Shown: positions 41,829 to 49,960 of the stretch, piece by piece
Numbering within the stretch: the first letter of the stretch is position 1
Layout of the letters: each line of letters begins with the position of its first letter
NCBI GenBank assembly: GCA_964369175.1
Contig: CAYJEM010000001.1
Span: 62,001-126,000 of the forward strand
Reading direction: 5' to 3'
DNA from: Tannockella sp964369175
Lineage (GTDB): Bacteria; Bacillota_I; Bacilli_A; Erysipelotrichales; Coprobacillaceae
DNA length: 64,000 nucleotides
Notes under the pieces: generated by a model
The model's database searches: none
The model's input: only the letters and a program-made list of their open reading frames with translations
Told to the model about the DNA's origin: nothing
Position numbers and translations under genes: made by a program

Positions 41829-41939
41829 CTATTTTTGTTCTACAAATTTTTCTGGTCCCACTCCACACAACGGGCAAACATCAGGTGGTGTCTCACCTTC
41901 GTGTACATAACCACATACTGTACAAATAAATTTTTTCAT
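41829..41939 (-). CDS. Stand-alone 36-residue rubredoxin-like protein
   Basis: A tiny frame, MKKFICTVCGYVHEGETPPD followed by VCPLCGVGPEKFVEQK. It keeps both cysteine pairs (CxxCG and CPLCG) and is nearly identical to the first 35 residues of the adjacent rubrerythrin, ending where that protein's diiron domain begins. It has its own promoter, an AAGGAGG ribosome site and a terminator-like hairpin (41802-41828), so it is a gene and not a pseudogene fragment. At 36 residues it is well below the roughly 52 of ordinary rubredoxin. Probable role: one-electron carrier, perhaps to the rubrerythrin. Confidence 0.8.
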   Translation of the reverse strand: MKKFICTVCGYVHEGETPPDVCPLCGVGPEKFVEQK

Positions 41940-41972
41940 AACATTGCCTCCTTATATGTTTATTCTATTTTA

Positions 41973-42001
41973 AGTATACTCTTTAGAAAATCATAATACA
42001 A
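41973..42001 (-). promoter_or_regulatory. Predicted promoter of the mini-rubredoxin gene
   Basis: Minus strand TTGTAT, 17-nt spacer, TATACT, about 34 nt before the ATG. Confidence 0.6.
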
Positions 42002-42016
42002 ATGATATAGTTAATC

Positions 42017-42045
42017 TTGTAATACAGTAAAATCTTGATTATAAT
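42017..42045 (+). promoter_or_regulatory. Predicted promoter of panT-coaBC-coaX
   Basis: TTGTAA, 17-nt spacer, TATAAT. The start near 42052 leaves a leader of about 95 nt before panT. Confidence 0.7.
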
Positions 42046-42063
42046 ATTCATGTATTTATATGT

Positions 42064-42134
42064 GGTAACATTCGTACCAACATTAGCAAAAATACAAATA
42101 TATTATAGGTACACCGTATTGGATAACAAACGGT
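42064..42134 (+). promoter_or_regulatory. Structured leader of panT
   Basis: GGTA/TACC (42064-42067, 42075-42078) can form a small hairpin. GTACC (42074-42078) can alternatively pair with GGTAC (42108-42112). ACCG/CGGT (42113-42116, 42131-42134) closes a loop that ends 3 nt before the GGAGG ribosome site. Mutually exclusive pairings near a ribosome site suggest translational control, but the stems are short. Confidence 0.3.
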
Positions 42135-42147
42135 AGTGGAGGAAAGT

Positions 42148-42753
42148 ATGAAAAACAAAAAAATTAAATCTTTAACGTTGTATGCAATGTTTATTGCAAT
42201 TGAAATTGCTTTAGTAAGCATTCCCTTTTTAGGATTTATTCCAATTGGACCGTTGCGTGCAACAACATTACATATTCCAGTCTTAATTGCCGGAATTGTT
42301 CTTGGGAAAAAAGGTGGTGCTATCATTGGTCTAGTATTTGGGATAACATCTATGTTATTTAATACAATTAACCCAACGATTACATCGTTTGTGTTTTCAC
42401 CATTTATTAGTGGAAATATTTTAAGTGCCTTTATTGCAATTGTTCCAAGAATTTTACTTGGCTATTTAGCTGGATTTTTATTTGAAATTATTAGTAAGAA
42501 AATAAACAAGAAAAACTTGAGTATCATTAGCAGCTGTTTAATGGCGTCTATCGTACATACAGTACTTGTGTTATCAGGAATATATATGATATTTGGGGCA
42601 ATGTATAGCGATGCTGTTGGAAGAAGTATTCACGACTTATCTGGGTATTTCATTGGTATTGTGGGAACCCAAGGAATACTTGAGGCAATTGTTGGAGCAA
42701 TTATTACAGTTGCGGTAAGTAAACCGTTACTTCATTTTACCAAGAGAGGATAG
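42148..42753 (+). CDS. panT: ECF transporter S component, probable pantothenate carrier PanT
   Basis: 201 residues from ATG 42148 (MKNKKIKSLTLYAMF), with GGAGG 5 nt upstream; the in-frame GTG at 42136 overlaps that site. About six hydrophobic segments and the S-component pattern (LTLYAMFIAIEIALVSIPFLGF, PIGPLRATTLHIPVLIAGIVLG) are visible. The gene is followed at 3 bp by coaBC and then coaX, so the vitamin carried is almost certainly pantothenate or a close precursor. The energising EcfA/EcfT module is not in the window. Confidence 0.88.
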   Translation: MKNKKIKSLTLYAMFIAIEIALVSIPFLGFIPIGPLRATTLHIPVLIAGIVLGKKGGAIIGLVFGITSMLFNTINPTITSFVFSPFISGNILSAFIAIVPRILLGYLAGFLFEIISKKINKKNLSIISSCLMASIVHTVLVLSGIYMIFGAMYSDAVGRSIHDLSGYFIGIVGTQGILEAIVGAIITVAVSKPLLHFTKRG

Positions 42754-42756
42754 AAT

Positions 42757-43944
42757 ATGAAAAAAATTATTGTTGGTATTACCGGTAGTGTTGCTGCATT
42801 TAAAAGTGCACAACTTGTAAGTGATTTGTTAAAACTTAATTATGATGTTGATGTTATTATGACTAAGAATGCTACAAAATTTATTACTCCACTTACTTTT
42901 GAAGCACTAATAAAAAAACCAGTTTATATTGATACTTTTTCTAAAGATGAAGGATATCAAATAAAACATATAGAACTAGCAAAAAAAGCGGATTGTTTTA
43001 TCATTGTACCAGCTAGTGCTAACATGATTGCTAAAGTTGCAAATGGTATTTGTGATGATATGCTTTCAACTACATTTTTAGCTTCTACTTGCAAAAAAAT
43101 CATTGCTCCTGCAATGAATACAAATATGTATGATAGCTTGCCAAACCAAAGAAATATTGAAAGATGTAAAACATATGGAATTAGATTTGTCGACCCAGGT
43201 CAAGGACTTCTTGCATGTGGTGATGTAGGTCGTGGTAAACTTGCTGATATAGATGAAATTATTGAACAAATTGAAAGCTCTATGGTAAAAAAAGTATTAA
43301 AACACAAACGGGTTTTAATTACTGCTGGACCTACTATTGAAAATATTGATCCTGTACGTTATATTACAAATCATTCTAGTGGAAAAATGGGGTATGCTCT
43401 TGCTAGAAAAGCAAAACAACTTGGAGCAACAGTTACCCTTATAAGTGGCCCTACGAATTTGAAAGTACCATATGGAATAAATTATATCAATGTATCAACA
43501 GCTAAAGAGATGTTCGATGCGGTCAAAAAACACATGGATATTCAAGACTACATTATCAAGGCTGCTGCTGTTGGTGATTATCGTTGTCGTACAATTGCAG
43601 ATCAAAAGATTAAAAAAAGTTCATCTACACTTACACTAGAACTTACAAAAAATGATGATATTTTAAAATATATTGGTGAACATAAAACAAGTCAAATTGT
43701 TTGTGGATTTGCAATGGAAACTACAAATCTTATTGAAAATGCTACCAAAAAATGTATTGAAAAAAATTGTGATATGCTTGTTTGTAATGATTTAACTACA
43801 AAAGGTGCTGGTTTTAAAGTAGATACCAATGTAGTCACTTTTATAGATAAGGATTCAACTATAAATATGCCATGTATGACTAAAGATGAATTAAGTTATC
43901 ACATCTTAATGGCATTAAAAGCAAAAGGAGATAAAAAATGCTAG
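42757..43944 (+). CDS. coaBC: Bifunctional phosphopantothenoylcysteine decarboxylase/phosphopantothenate-cysteine ligase
   Basis: 395 residues. The CoaC flavin domain occupies about 1-175: GITGSVAAFKSAQL, the catalytic His in KHIELAKKAD near 70, and substrate clamp APAMNTNMY near 112. CoaB follows from about 185 (ITAGPTIENIDPVRYITNHSSGKMG). It carries out steps 2 and 3 of CoA synthesis. Position between panT and coaX matches its pathway. Confidence 0.95.
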   Translation: MKKIIVGITGSVAAFKSAQLVSDLLKLNYDVDVIMTKNATKFITPLTFEALIKKPVYIDTFSKDEGYQIKHIELAKKADCFIIVPASANMIAKVANGICDDMLSTTFLASTCKKIIAPAMNTNMYDSLPNQRNIERCKTYGIRFVDPGQGLLACGDVGRGKLADIDEIIEQIESSMVKKVLKHKRVLITAGPTIENIDPVRYITNHSSGKMGYALARKAKQLGATVTLISGPTNLKVPYGINYINVSTAKEMFDAVKKHMDIQDYIIKAAAVGDYRCRTIADQKIKKSSSTLTLELTKNDDILKYIGEHKTSQIVCGFAMETTNLIENATKKCIEKNCDMLVCNDLTTKGAGFKVDTNVVTFIDKDSTINMPCMTKDELSYHILMALKAKGDKKC

Positions 43945-44717
43945 TTGTTGTAGATATAGGTAATACAAATATAACTATTGGTTTAGTTAACAATGATAAA
44001 ATTATTGGTCACTATCGTTTAACTACAAAATTGGAAAGAACTTCTGATGAATATGGTTTTATGATTTTAAGCTTTTTAAATGCTTCTAATATTACAGCTA
44101 AAAGTGTAGAAGATATTATTATTTCATCGGTTGTTCCAAAAGTAAATTATTCATTTATAAACTCAATTAAAAAATATTTACATAAAGAACCTATTGTTAT
44201 AGGTCCAGGAATTAAAACAGGAATTTCCATTAAGATTGATGATCCTAGAACATTAGGTGCAGACCGTTTAGTAGATGCAGTTGGTGCTTATTATATATAT
44301 GGAGGTCCCGTCTTAGTTATTGACTTTGGTACAGCTACGACTTTTGATGTTGTTAATGCTAAAGGAGAATTTATTGGTGGTAGTACTGCACCAGGAATCG
44401 GGATCATGACTACTGCACTTTCAAGTCAAGCTGCAAAGTTGCCTGAAGTTAGTATTCATAAGCCAAAGCATGCAATCGCAAAAAATACTGTTGACAGTAT
44501 GCAAGCTGGTATTGTTTATGGATATATTGGTTTAACTGAGAAAATTATTTCGGTTATAAAAAAGGAATATGGAGAAGATTTGAAAGTTATATCTACAGGT
44601 GGTTTAGGTAGAGTAATTTATAAAGAAACAAATAAAATAGATGTTTATGACCCAGATTTAACATTTAAAGGTCTTAAAAACATTTATGAACGTCATATGC
44701 AAAATATTAATAAATAA
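43938..44717 (+). CDS. coaX: Type III pantothenate kinase
   Basis: 259 residues, ASKHA fold. VDIGNTNITIG at residues 5-15 is the ATP phosphate-binding motif; GADRLVDAVGAYY near 110 and VIDFGTATTFDVV near 130 complete the site. Type III kinases are not feedback inhibited by CoA. Its start overlaps coaBC by 7 bp. The operon covers pantothenate uptake and the first three steps toward CoA but no pantothenate synthesis, which suggests dependence on external pantothenate. Confidence 0.95.
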   Translation: MLVVVDIGNTNITIGLVNNDKIIGHYRLTTKLERTSDEYGFMILSFLNASNITAKSVEDIIISSVVPKVNYSFINSIKKYLHKEPIVIGPGIKTGISIKIDDPRTLGADRLVDAVGAYYIYGGPVLVIDFGTATTFDVVNAKGEFIGGSTAPGIGIMTTALSSQAAKLPEVSIHKPKHAIAKNTVDSMQAGIVYGYIGLTEKIISVIKKEYGEDLKVISTGGLGRVIYKETNKIDVYDPDLTFKGLKNIYERHMQNINK

Positions 44718-44718
44718 G

Positions 44719-44741
44719 ACTCACTTATGTGAGTTTTTATT
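44719..44741 (+). terminator. Terminator of panT-coaBC-coaX
   Basis: ACTCAC-TTAT-GTGAGT followed by TTTTATTT, 2 nt after the coaX stop; it reaches the end of the convergent DUF421 gene. Confidence 0.8.
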
Positions 44742-45429
44742 TATATACTTTAAAACAGTTATTTTTCATATATAATTGCAATCCTTCTTTACAATAGTAA
44801 CCAAGAACAATATCATTTAGCAAAGTATTTTGCAGTCGTAGTTGGTGTTCAACCCAAGATTTTGTTTGTTTGCACTTTGCAAGTTGTTGATAATCGATTT
44901 TCCCTTCTTTAATTACAAGGATTGGTAATGCTTTTTTAGATACTATGATTTCTAAATCATTACTTACAATCGGGCGATACATTTCTTTTGGTTGAAAGCT
45001 TAGCTTGCCATTGCTTTCCAATATTACAATTTCAATTTGTGATAAATCAAAATAACCAGCACAACGACATTGTAATAGAAATTCATCAATATCCATTTTG
45101 GTTTTATTTAGCTGTTTGCTAAATAAGACTCCATCTTCAAACAAAACAATATTCCGACCTTCAATAAAGTAACGTAGTTTGGTATTTTTTGTTGTCACAT
45201 AAGAAACAAAGATAACTACCATACAATATACAAGCATCGCTATTAGCGGTCGTAGAAGATTCTCAAATCCACTTAACACCAACTCTGTTGCAATAGAGCC
45301 AATTGTAATACCAATAATGTAGTCATACATAGATAATTGACTGACTTGGCGATAGCCCATCAACTTTGTAAGTACAAACAATATTAGTAATGAAAAAATA
45401 GGAAGTATAACCATTTCTACATATTCCAT
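44737..45429 (-). CDS. DUF421 (YetF-like) membrane protein
   Basis: 230 residues: three N-terminal transmembrane segments (about 8-25, 38-55, 61-80) and a soluble YetF-type C-terminal domain. The family pattern FVLTKLMGYRQVSQLSMYDY and IGITIGSIATELVL is clear, followed by the RYFIEGRNIVLFEDG strand and CRCAGYFDLSQIEIVILE. YetF-type proteins occur in spore formers and some take part in germination-complex physiology or stress, but no activity is established. GAGGTGG precedes the ATG. Confidence 0.88.
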   Translation of the reverse strand: MEYVEMVILPIFSLLILFVLTKLMGYRQVSQLSMYDYIIGITIGSIATELVLSGFENLLRPLIAMLVYCMVVIFVSYVTTKNTKLRYFIEGRNIVLFEDGVLFSKQLNKTKMDIDEFLLQCRCAGYFDLSQIEIVILESNGKLSFQPKEMYRPIVSNDLEIIVSKKALPILVIKEGKIDYQQLAKCKQTKSWVEHQLRLQNTLLNDIVLGYYCKEGLQLYMKNNCFKVYK

Positions 45430-45476
45430 TAAACCACCTCAAATATGAGTATACACCGATAATTAACAACTATTCA

Positions 45477-45502
45477 AAAAGCATATATCATACGATATAT
45501 GC
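45477..45502 (-). terminator. Terminator of the flavin reductase gene
   Basis: GCATATATC-ATAC-GATATATGC, 9-bp perfect stem; on the minus strand it is followed by TTTTTG. Confidence 0.75.
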
Positions 45503-45508
45503 TCTCTT

Positions 45509-46009
45509 TTATTCATTTATATATGCACTAATTACTTCACCTATATACATTGTATGATGATCTTTTAATGGATAATACGTTTCATCGATACCATCTACTA
45601 TAAAGCATTCAGGCTTTATTGTATCCATATATAATTTTTTACAAACAAGCACTAAGTGTCCTTGCTCAAATGTTGGTTGATCGTCTACTTCTGTGACTGT
45701 AAAATTAACTTCAGCTATTTTATCACCATCACGTCCTGATTTTTTACCTAAAACACCTAATTCCTTTTTATGTCCTTTAAAGAAAGTAAGGGTAAAATAA
45801 TCATTATTATCAACAAATTCTTTTGTATAACGTTGGGGACGAATATACATAGTGGCTACATTTTTATTCCATAAAAATCCAAGTCCCCCCCATGAAGCAG
45901 TCATTGTATTTACAACACCTGCTTTTTTTGCACTAATCAACATCCAATCTTTTCCAATAAGTTCAAATGGTGATGCTACATCTTGCAAGTCTATTCTTTT
46001 ATATACCAT
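45509..46009 (-). CDS. Flavin reductase family protein (FMN-binding split barrel)
   Basis: 166 residues. The split-barrel family pattern includes WMLISAKKAGVVNTMTASWGG near residue 23, TMYIRPQRYTKEFVD near 55, and FTLTFFKGHKKELGVLGKKSGRDGDK near 72. These proteins bind FMN and reduce flavins or electron acceptors with NAD(P)H or other donors; the partner is unknown. Monocistronic, with AGGAGG before the start. Confidence 0.85.
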   Translation of the reverse strand: MVYKRIDLQDVASPFELIGKDWMLISAKKAGVVNTMTASWGGLGFLWNKNVATMYIRPQRYTKEFVDNNDYFTLTFFKGHKKELGVLGKKSGRDGDKIAEVNFTVTEVDDQPTFEQGHLVLVCKKLYMDTIKPECFIVDGIDETYYPLKDHHTMYIGEVISAYINE

Positions 46010-46075
46010 AATTTATCCTCCTACAGGTACTATATGTTAAAAGTATAATATATACACAACATTTATACAAATATC

Positions 46076-48334
46076 TTACCTTAAAATACGCATCGTATTA
46101 AATATCGCCAGTAAGGTAACACCTACATCTGCAAATACACCAAGCATTAAATTGCCATATCCAAATGTAGTAAGTACTAATATACCCATCTTTATAATTA
46201 AACTAAAGCAAATGTTTTGATAAATAATTTTTGCAGTTTTTTTAGCAACGTCAATTCCTTTACATAAATCAGTTAAATCATCACTCATTAATACAACATC
46301 AGCTGCTTCAATTGCGATATCACTTCCTTTATTACCCATCGCAATTGCTACGTGACTTCTAGAAAGTACTGGTGCGTCATTTATACCATCTCCAACCATT
46401 GCGACAATATGACCTTGATCTATTAACTCATCAACTTTACTTACTTTATCTTGAGGAAGTAAATCACTAAAGTATTTATCAAGTCCAAGTTTTTCACTGA
46501 TTTTTTTGGCAACACTTTGATTATCACCAGTTAACATAATCGTACTTTTAACACCTTGTTTTTTTAATGTATTAATCGCTTGTTTTGACGATTCCTTTAT
46601 ACGATCACCGACGCTTATATATCCTAAATATTCATTACTACAAGCAATATATATTATTGTTCCATCACGATTAACCGTTTTTACCGAAGGGTGAACCGAC
46701 TTAATATATTGAATATTACCTAAATAATAGATTGTTCCATCAACCATTACCTCAATTCCTTTACCAGGTTTTTCAATAAAGTTGGAAATACGGTTTGTAT
46801 CAATATAACCATGATATTGTTCTACAATACTTTTAGCAAGTGGATGATTACTATAATATTCACTATGAGCTACTATCTCATATAAGCTTTCATCACTAAT
46901 CTCAAGTACTTCAAATGTTCCTTTCGTAAGTGTTCCAGTTTTATCAAATACAATAGTATCAATTTGATTTAATAGCTCTAAATAGGTTCCGCCTTTAATT
47001 AGTACCCCTAATTTACTTGCCTTTCCAAGTCCTGCATAACTACCTAATGGAACAGATATAATTAATGCACAAGGACAAGAAACAACTAAAAATGTAAGCG
47101 AACGATATAACCATTCTTGATAGTCACCTAGTTGTAATACAAATGGTGGTATAATAGCTAGCAAAATTGCTAACAAAACTACAACAGGAGTATATATTTT
47201 AGAAAATTTTTCAATAAATTTTTGAACTTTTGCTTTTTTCATTGAAGCATTTTCCATTAAATCAATTATCTTTGCAACCGATGTATCATGATATTCGTGT
47301 GTTACTTGCATCTCAATTACATTTGTAAGATTGATTGTACCAGCAAGAACTTGATCATTTATAGCTACTTCACTAGGCAAGGATTCACCGGTTAACATTG
47401 ATGTATCTAACGAAGTTATTCCATTAGTAACAAATCCATCAAGTGGTACCTTTTGCCCTACTTTCACTACTACGATTTCTCCGATACGAACTTTTTCTAC
47501 TTCGGTTTTTATTATTTTGCCATTTTTAACAACATGTGCATATTCACTTTTTAAATCTACTAAATTACTAATCGCATCACGACTTTTATTTACTGCATAG
47601 CTTTGGAACAACTCTCCGATTGAAAAGAATAACATTACTGCAATAGCTTCATTATATTCACCTATAATAAAAGCCCCTGTAGTAGCAATAACCATTAGTA
47701 AGTTTTCACTAAAAATATCTTTTGTTTTAAAACTCTTAAAAGCTTTAAACAACACCTTATAACCTAAAGCTATATAAGAAGCTATATATATAGCTAATGT
47801 ATAACTTGAAACTTTAGGCAAAAACATTGCTACTACAAACACAAATACTCCAATAAGCATTAAATAATGTTCTTTGATATCAAATAATTTTATGTTTTTA
47901 TTATTTACAGTAGTTACTTTTACACCATCTTCAATTCGATCAACTACACTTTGAATTTCATCAATGTAATCAAGTGATGATGTTACATATAGTATACTAT
48001 TACTAAATGAAAGATTAACATCTGTTAAGTAAGGAAGTTGTTGCAAAGCGGTTTCTATCTTGGTGGCACAATGAGCACAGTTTAAACCAATTAATTTATA
48101 ATTACGTTTATGCCCGTTTTCAAGTAGCATTACACTTGCCCCTGGCTCAATACTACTTACAATATTTTGGATTACTTGATGTGTGTTATTTGTATTTTTC
48201 GTATCAAGAGTTACCATTTTCGTTGTAAATGAAACTTGAACATTATTAAAATCATCATTATTTTCTAGTGTTGTTTGAATTTTAGAAGCACAATGAGCAC
48301 AGTCTAATCCTTCTATTTTATATTTTACGTTCAT
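46076..48334 (-). CDS. cadA: P1B-type metal-exporting ATPase (Zn/Cd/Pb class) with two HMA domains
   Basis: 752 residues. Two N-terminal heavy-metal-binding domains carry C12-A-H-C15 and C86-A-H-C89. Transmembrane metal motif CPC is at 420-422, the TGES actuator motif at 315-318, the phosphorylated Asp in DKTGTLT at 464, and GDGIND near 653. CPC plus the ArsR/SmtB regulator upstream point to zinc, cadmium or lead export rather than copper. CAHC replaces the more usual CxxC residues TNC or AAC. It follows the regulator by 8 bp. Confidence 0.93.
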   Translation of the reverse strand: MNVKYKIEGLDCAHCASKIQTTLENNDDFNNVQVSFTTKMVTLDTKNTNNTHQVIQNIVSSIEPGASVMLLENGHKRNYKLIGLNCAHCATKIETALQQLPYLTDVNLSFSNSILYVTSSLDYIDEIQSVVDRIEDGVKVTTVNNKNIKLFDIKEHYLMLIGVFVFVVAMFLPKVSSYTLAIYIASYIALGYKVLFKAFKSFKTKDIFSENLLMVIATTGAFIIGEYNEAIAVMLFFSIGELFQSYAVNKSRDAISNLVDLKSEYAHVVKNGKIIKTEVEKVRIGEIVVVKVGQKVPLDGFVTNGITSLDTSMLTGESLPSEVAINDQVLAGTINLTNVIEMQVTHEYHDTSVAKIIDLMENASMKKAKVQKFIEKFSKIYTPVVVLLAILLAIIPPFVLQLGDYQEWLYRSLTFLVVSCPCALIISVPLGSYAGLGKASKLGVLIKGGTYLELLNQIDTIVFDKTGTLTKGTFEVLEISDESLYEIVAHSEYYSNHPLAKSIVEQYHGYIDTNRISNFIEKPGKGIEVMVDGTIYYLGNIQYIKSVHPSVKTVNRDGTIIYIACSNEYLGYISVGDRIKESSKQAINTLKKQGVKSTIMLTGDNQSVAKKISEKLGLDKYFSDLLPQDKVSKVDELIDQGHIVAMVGDGINDAPVLSRSHVAIAMGNKGSDIAIEAADVVLMSDDLTDLCKGIDVAKKTAKIIYQNICFSLIIKMGILVLTTFGYGNLMLGVFADVGVTLLAIFNTMRILR

Positions 48335-48342
48335 AAGCCCTC

Positions 48343-48666
48343 CTATGTATGCAAGATATGTTTATATCCAGTTTCAAATATTTGATATACGTGATCATCT
48401 TGTAGTTTATATAAGATATGCGTGCCCTTTCTAGTCGATGATACAATTGCCATTTGTTTCAAGTATCGTAGTTGGTGACTAACAGATGATTGTGACATGT
48501 CAACAACTCGTGCAAGGTTATTTACACAAAGTTCACTATGAAACAAGGCACAAATAATACGTATCCTTGTAGTATCACTAAACACTTTAAATAATTCACT
48601 AACCCTTTCTAGTTCATTTTTCGTAGGCATATTCTCTGGTAATATACAACATGTATTTTCTTTCAT
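48343..48666 (-). CDS. ArsR/SmtB family metal-sensing repressor
   Basis: 107 residues, winged helix with ELCVNNLARVVDMSQSSVSHQLRYLK as the DNA-binding unit. The helix-5 metal site is intact: D90, H92, H103 and H106 follow the D-x-H-(x)10-H-x-x-(E/H) zinc pattern of SmtB/CzrA. The CadC-type helix-3 site is incomplete: ELCVNN keeps one of the two Cys, though the N-terminus has C6-C7. I infer mainly zinc sensing. It likely represses its own operon with the ATPase through the palindrome 12 bp upstream. Confidence 0.92.
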   Translation of the reverse strand: MKENTCCILPENMPTKNELERVSELFKVFSDTTRIRIICALFHSELCVNNLARVVDMSQSSVSHQLRYLKQMAIVSSTRKGTHILYKLQDDHVYQIFETGYKHILHT

Positions 48667-48678
48667 AACAATTCTCCT

Positions 48679-48700
48679 TATATGAATATATATTCATATA
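48679..48700. promoter_or_regulatory. ArsR/SmtB operator of the metal ATPase operon
   Basis: A perfect 22-bp palindrome with half-site TATATGAATAT, 12 nt before the repressor ATG. This is the classic form of SmtB/CzrA/CadC operators (ATATGAA..TTCATAT). Confidence 0.85.
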
Positions 48701-48780
48701 TGCATATTATCATAAGGTTAGCTTTTTTACAACAAATTTGCTGCATTTTATATTTTTTCGATAATGTTTATCTTTTTTTA

Positions 48781-48809
48781 TTGTAATGTATTTCTAATAA
48801 ATGTATAAT
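48781..48809 (+). promoter_or_regulatory. Predicted promoter of ilvE
   Basis: TTGTAA, 17-nt spacer, TATAAT; the leader is under 20 nt, with GGAGG before the ATG. No T-box or other attenuator is seen, unlike many Firmicute branched-chain genes. Confidence 0.7.
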
Positions 48810-48834
48810 TTTAAAAAGTATATGGAGGTATGTT

Positions 48835-49896
48835 ATGGATATAAGAATTGAAAAAAACACAAACTGTAGTCAAAAACCAGATCAAAACAACTTAGGATTC
48901 GGTAATTATTTTACAGATCATATGTTTATTATGGATTATGATGAAGGAATTGGCTGGCATGATGCTCGCATTGTTCCTTATGGACCTATTTCATTAGATC
49001 CTGCTACGATGGTATTACATTATGCCCAAGAGACATTTGAAGGACTTAAAGCATATCGTCATCAAAATGGAGAAGTAACATTATTTAGACCTATGAAAAA
49101 TGCTGAGCGTTTGAATACATCAAATGAACGTTTGTGTATGGCAAATCTTCCTGAAGAAATGTTTATTGATGCAATTAAAGCATTAGTTAATGTTGACATT
49201 GATTGGATTCCAACAGCAACAGGAACATCATTATACATTCGCCCTTTTATGTATGCAACCGAAAAAAATGTTGGTGTTCATAGTGCTAAATCATATAAGT
49301 TTATGATTATATTATCACCTGTTGGAGCATATTATCCAGAAGGTGTAAACCCAGTTAAAATATGGGTTGAAAGTGAATATGTACGCGCTGTCAAAGGTGG
49401 TACTGGATTTGCAAAATGCGGTGGAAATTATGCTGCAAGTATTGCTGCTCAAGAAAAAGCAAATAAGCATGGTTATACTCAAGTATTATGGTTAGATGGT
49501 ATTCATCGTAAATATGTTGAAGAAGTCGGTACTATGAATGCTATGTTTGTAATTGATAATAAAGTTGTTACTGCACCATTAGAAGGTTCTGTATTACCAG
49601 GGGTTACTCGTGATTCTGTAATTGAATTATTAAAATCTTGGAATATTGATGTTGAAGAGAGACATTTAAGTATTGATGAATTGATTGATGCAGGGAAATC
49701 TGGTAGCCTACAGGAAGCTTTTGGTACCGGAACTGCTGCTGTAATCTCACCTATCGGTCATTTACATTATAATGGAAATGATATTGTAATTAATAATTTT
49801 AAAACTGGTTCTTTAACTCAAAAAATCTATGATACTCTAACTGGTATTCAGTGGGGTCATGTTGAAGATACATTTGATTGGAATGTTAAAATTTAA
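48835..49896 (+). CDS. ilvE: Branched-chain amino acid aminotransferase
   Basis: 353 residues, fold type IV PLP enzyme. YAQETFEGLKAYR near residue 62, the PLP-Lys region FAKCGGNYAAS near 195 and the EVGTMNAMFV loop near 230 match IlvE of the long (about 350) subclass. It transaminates Leu, Ile and Val with 2-oxoglutarate. It is monocistronic, with its own promoter and terminator; no other ilv/leu gene is present, so it may work in either synthesis or breakdown. Confidence 0.96.
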   Translation: MDIRIEKNTNCSQKPDQNNLGFGNYFTDHMFIMDYDEGIGWHDARIVPYGPISLDPATMVLHYAQETFEGLKAYRHQNGEVTLFRPMKNAERLNTSNERLCMANLPEEMFIDAIKALVNVDIDWIPTATGTSLYIRPFMYATEKNVGVHSAKSYKFMIILSPVGAYYPEGVNPVKIWVESEYVRAVKGGTGFAKCGGNYAASIAAQEKANKHGYTQVLWLDGIHRKYVEEVGTMNAMFVIDNKVVTAPLEGSVLPGVTRDSVIELLKSWNIDVEERHLSIDELIDAGKSGSLQEAFGTGTAAVISPIGHLHYNGNDIVINNFKTGSLTQKIYDTLTGIQWGHVEDTFDWNVKI

Positions 49897-49902
49897 AACT
49901 TG

Positions 49903-49935
49903 GTGTACTATTAATTAGTACACTTTTTATATAAA
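49903..49935 (+). terminator. Terminator of ilvE
   Basis: GTGTACTA-TTAAT-TAGTACAC followed by TTTTTATA. Confidence 0.85.
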
Positions 49936-49960
49936 AAACCGACTAGATTATCTAATCGGT
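49934..49960 (-). terminator. Terminator of citrate synthase
   Basis: Minus strand ACCGATTAGA/TCTAGTCGGT (one G-U) with a 3-nt loop, then TTTTTT; overlaps the gene's last codons. Confidence 0.8.

Noticed and set aside
41802..41939. Mini-rubredoxin as a decayed fragment of a second rubrerythrin
   Set aside because: Promoter, ribosome site, intact Cys pairs and a stop followed directly by a terminator-like hairpin; no diiron-domain remnant follows the stop.
42048..42326. 92-codon minus-strand frame
   Set aside because: It overlaps the panT promoter, leader and coding start, and has no ribosome site.
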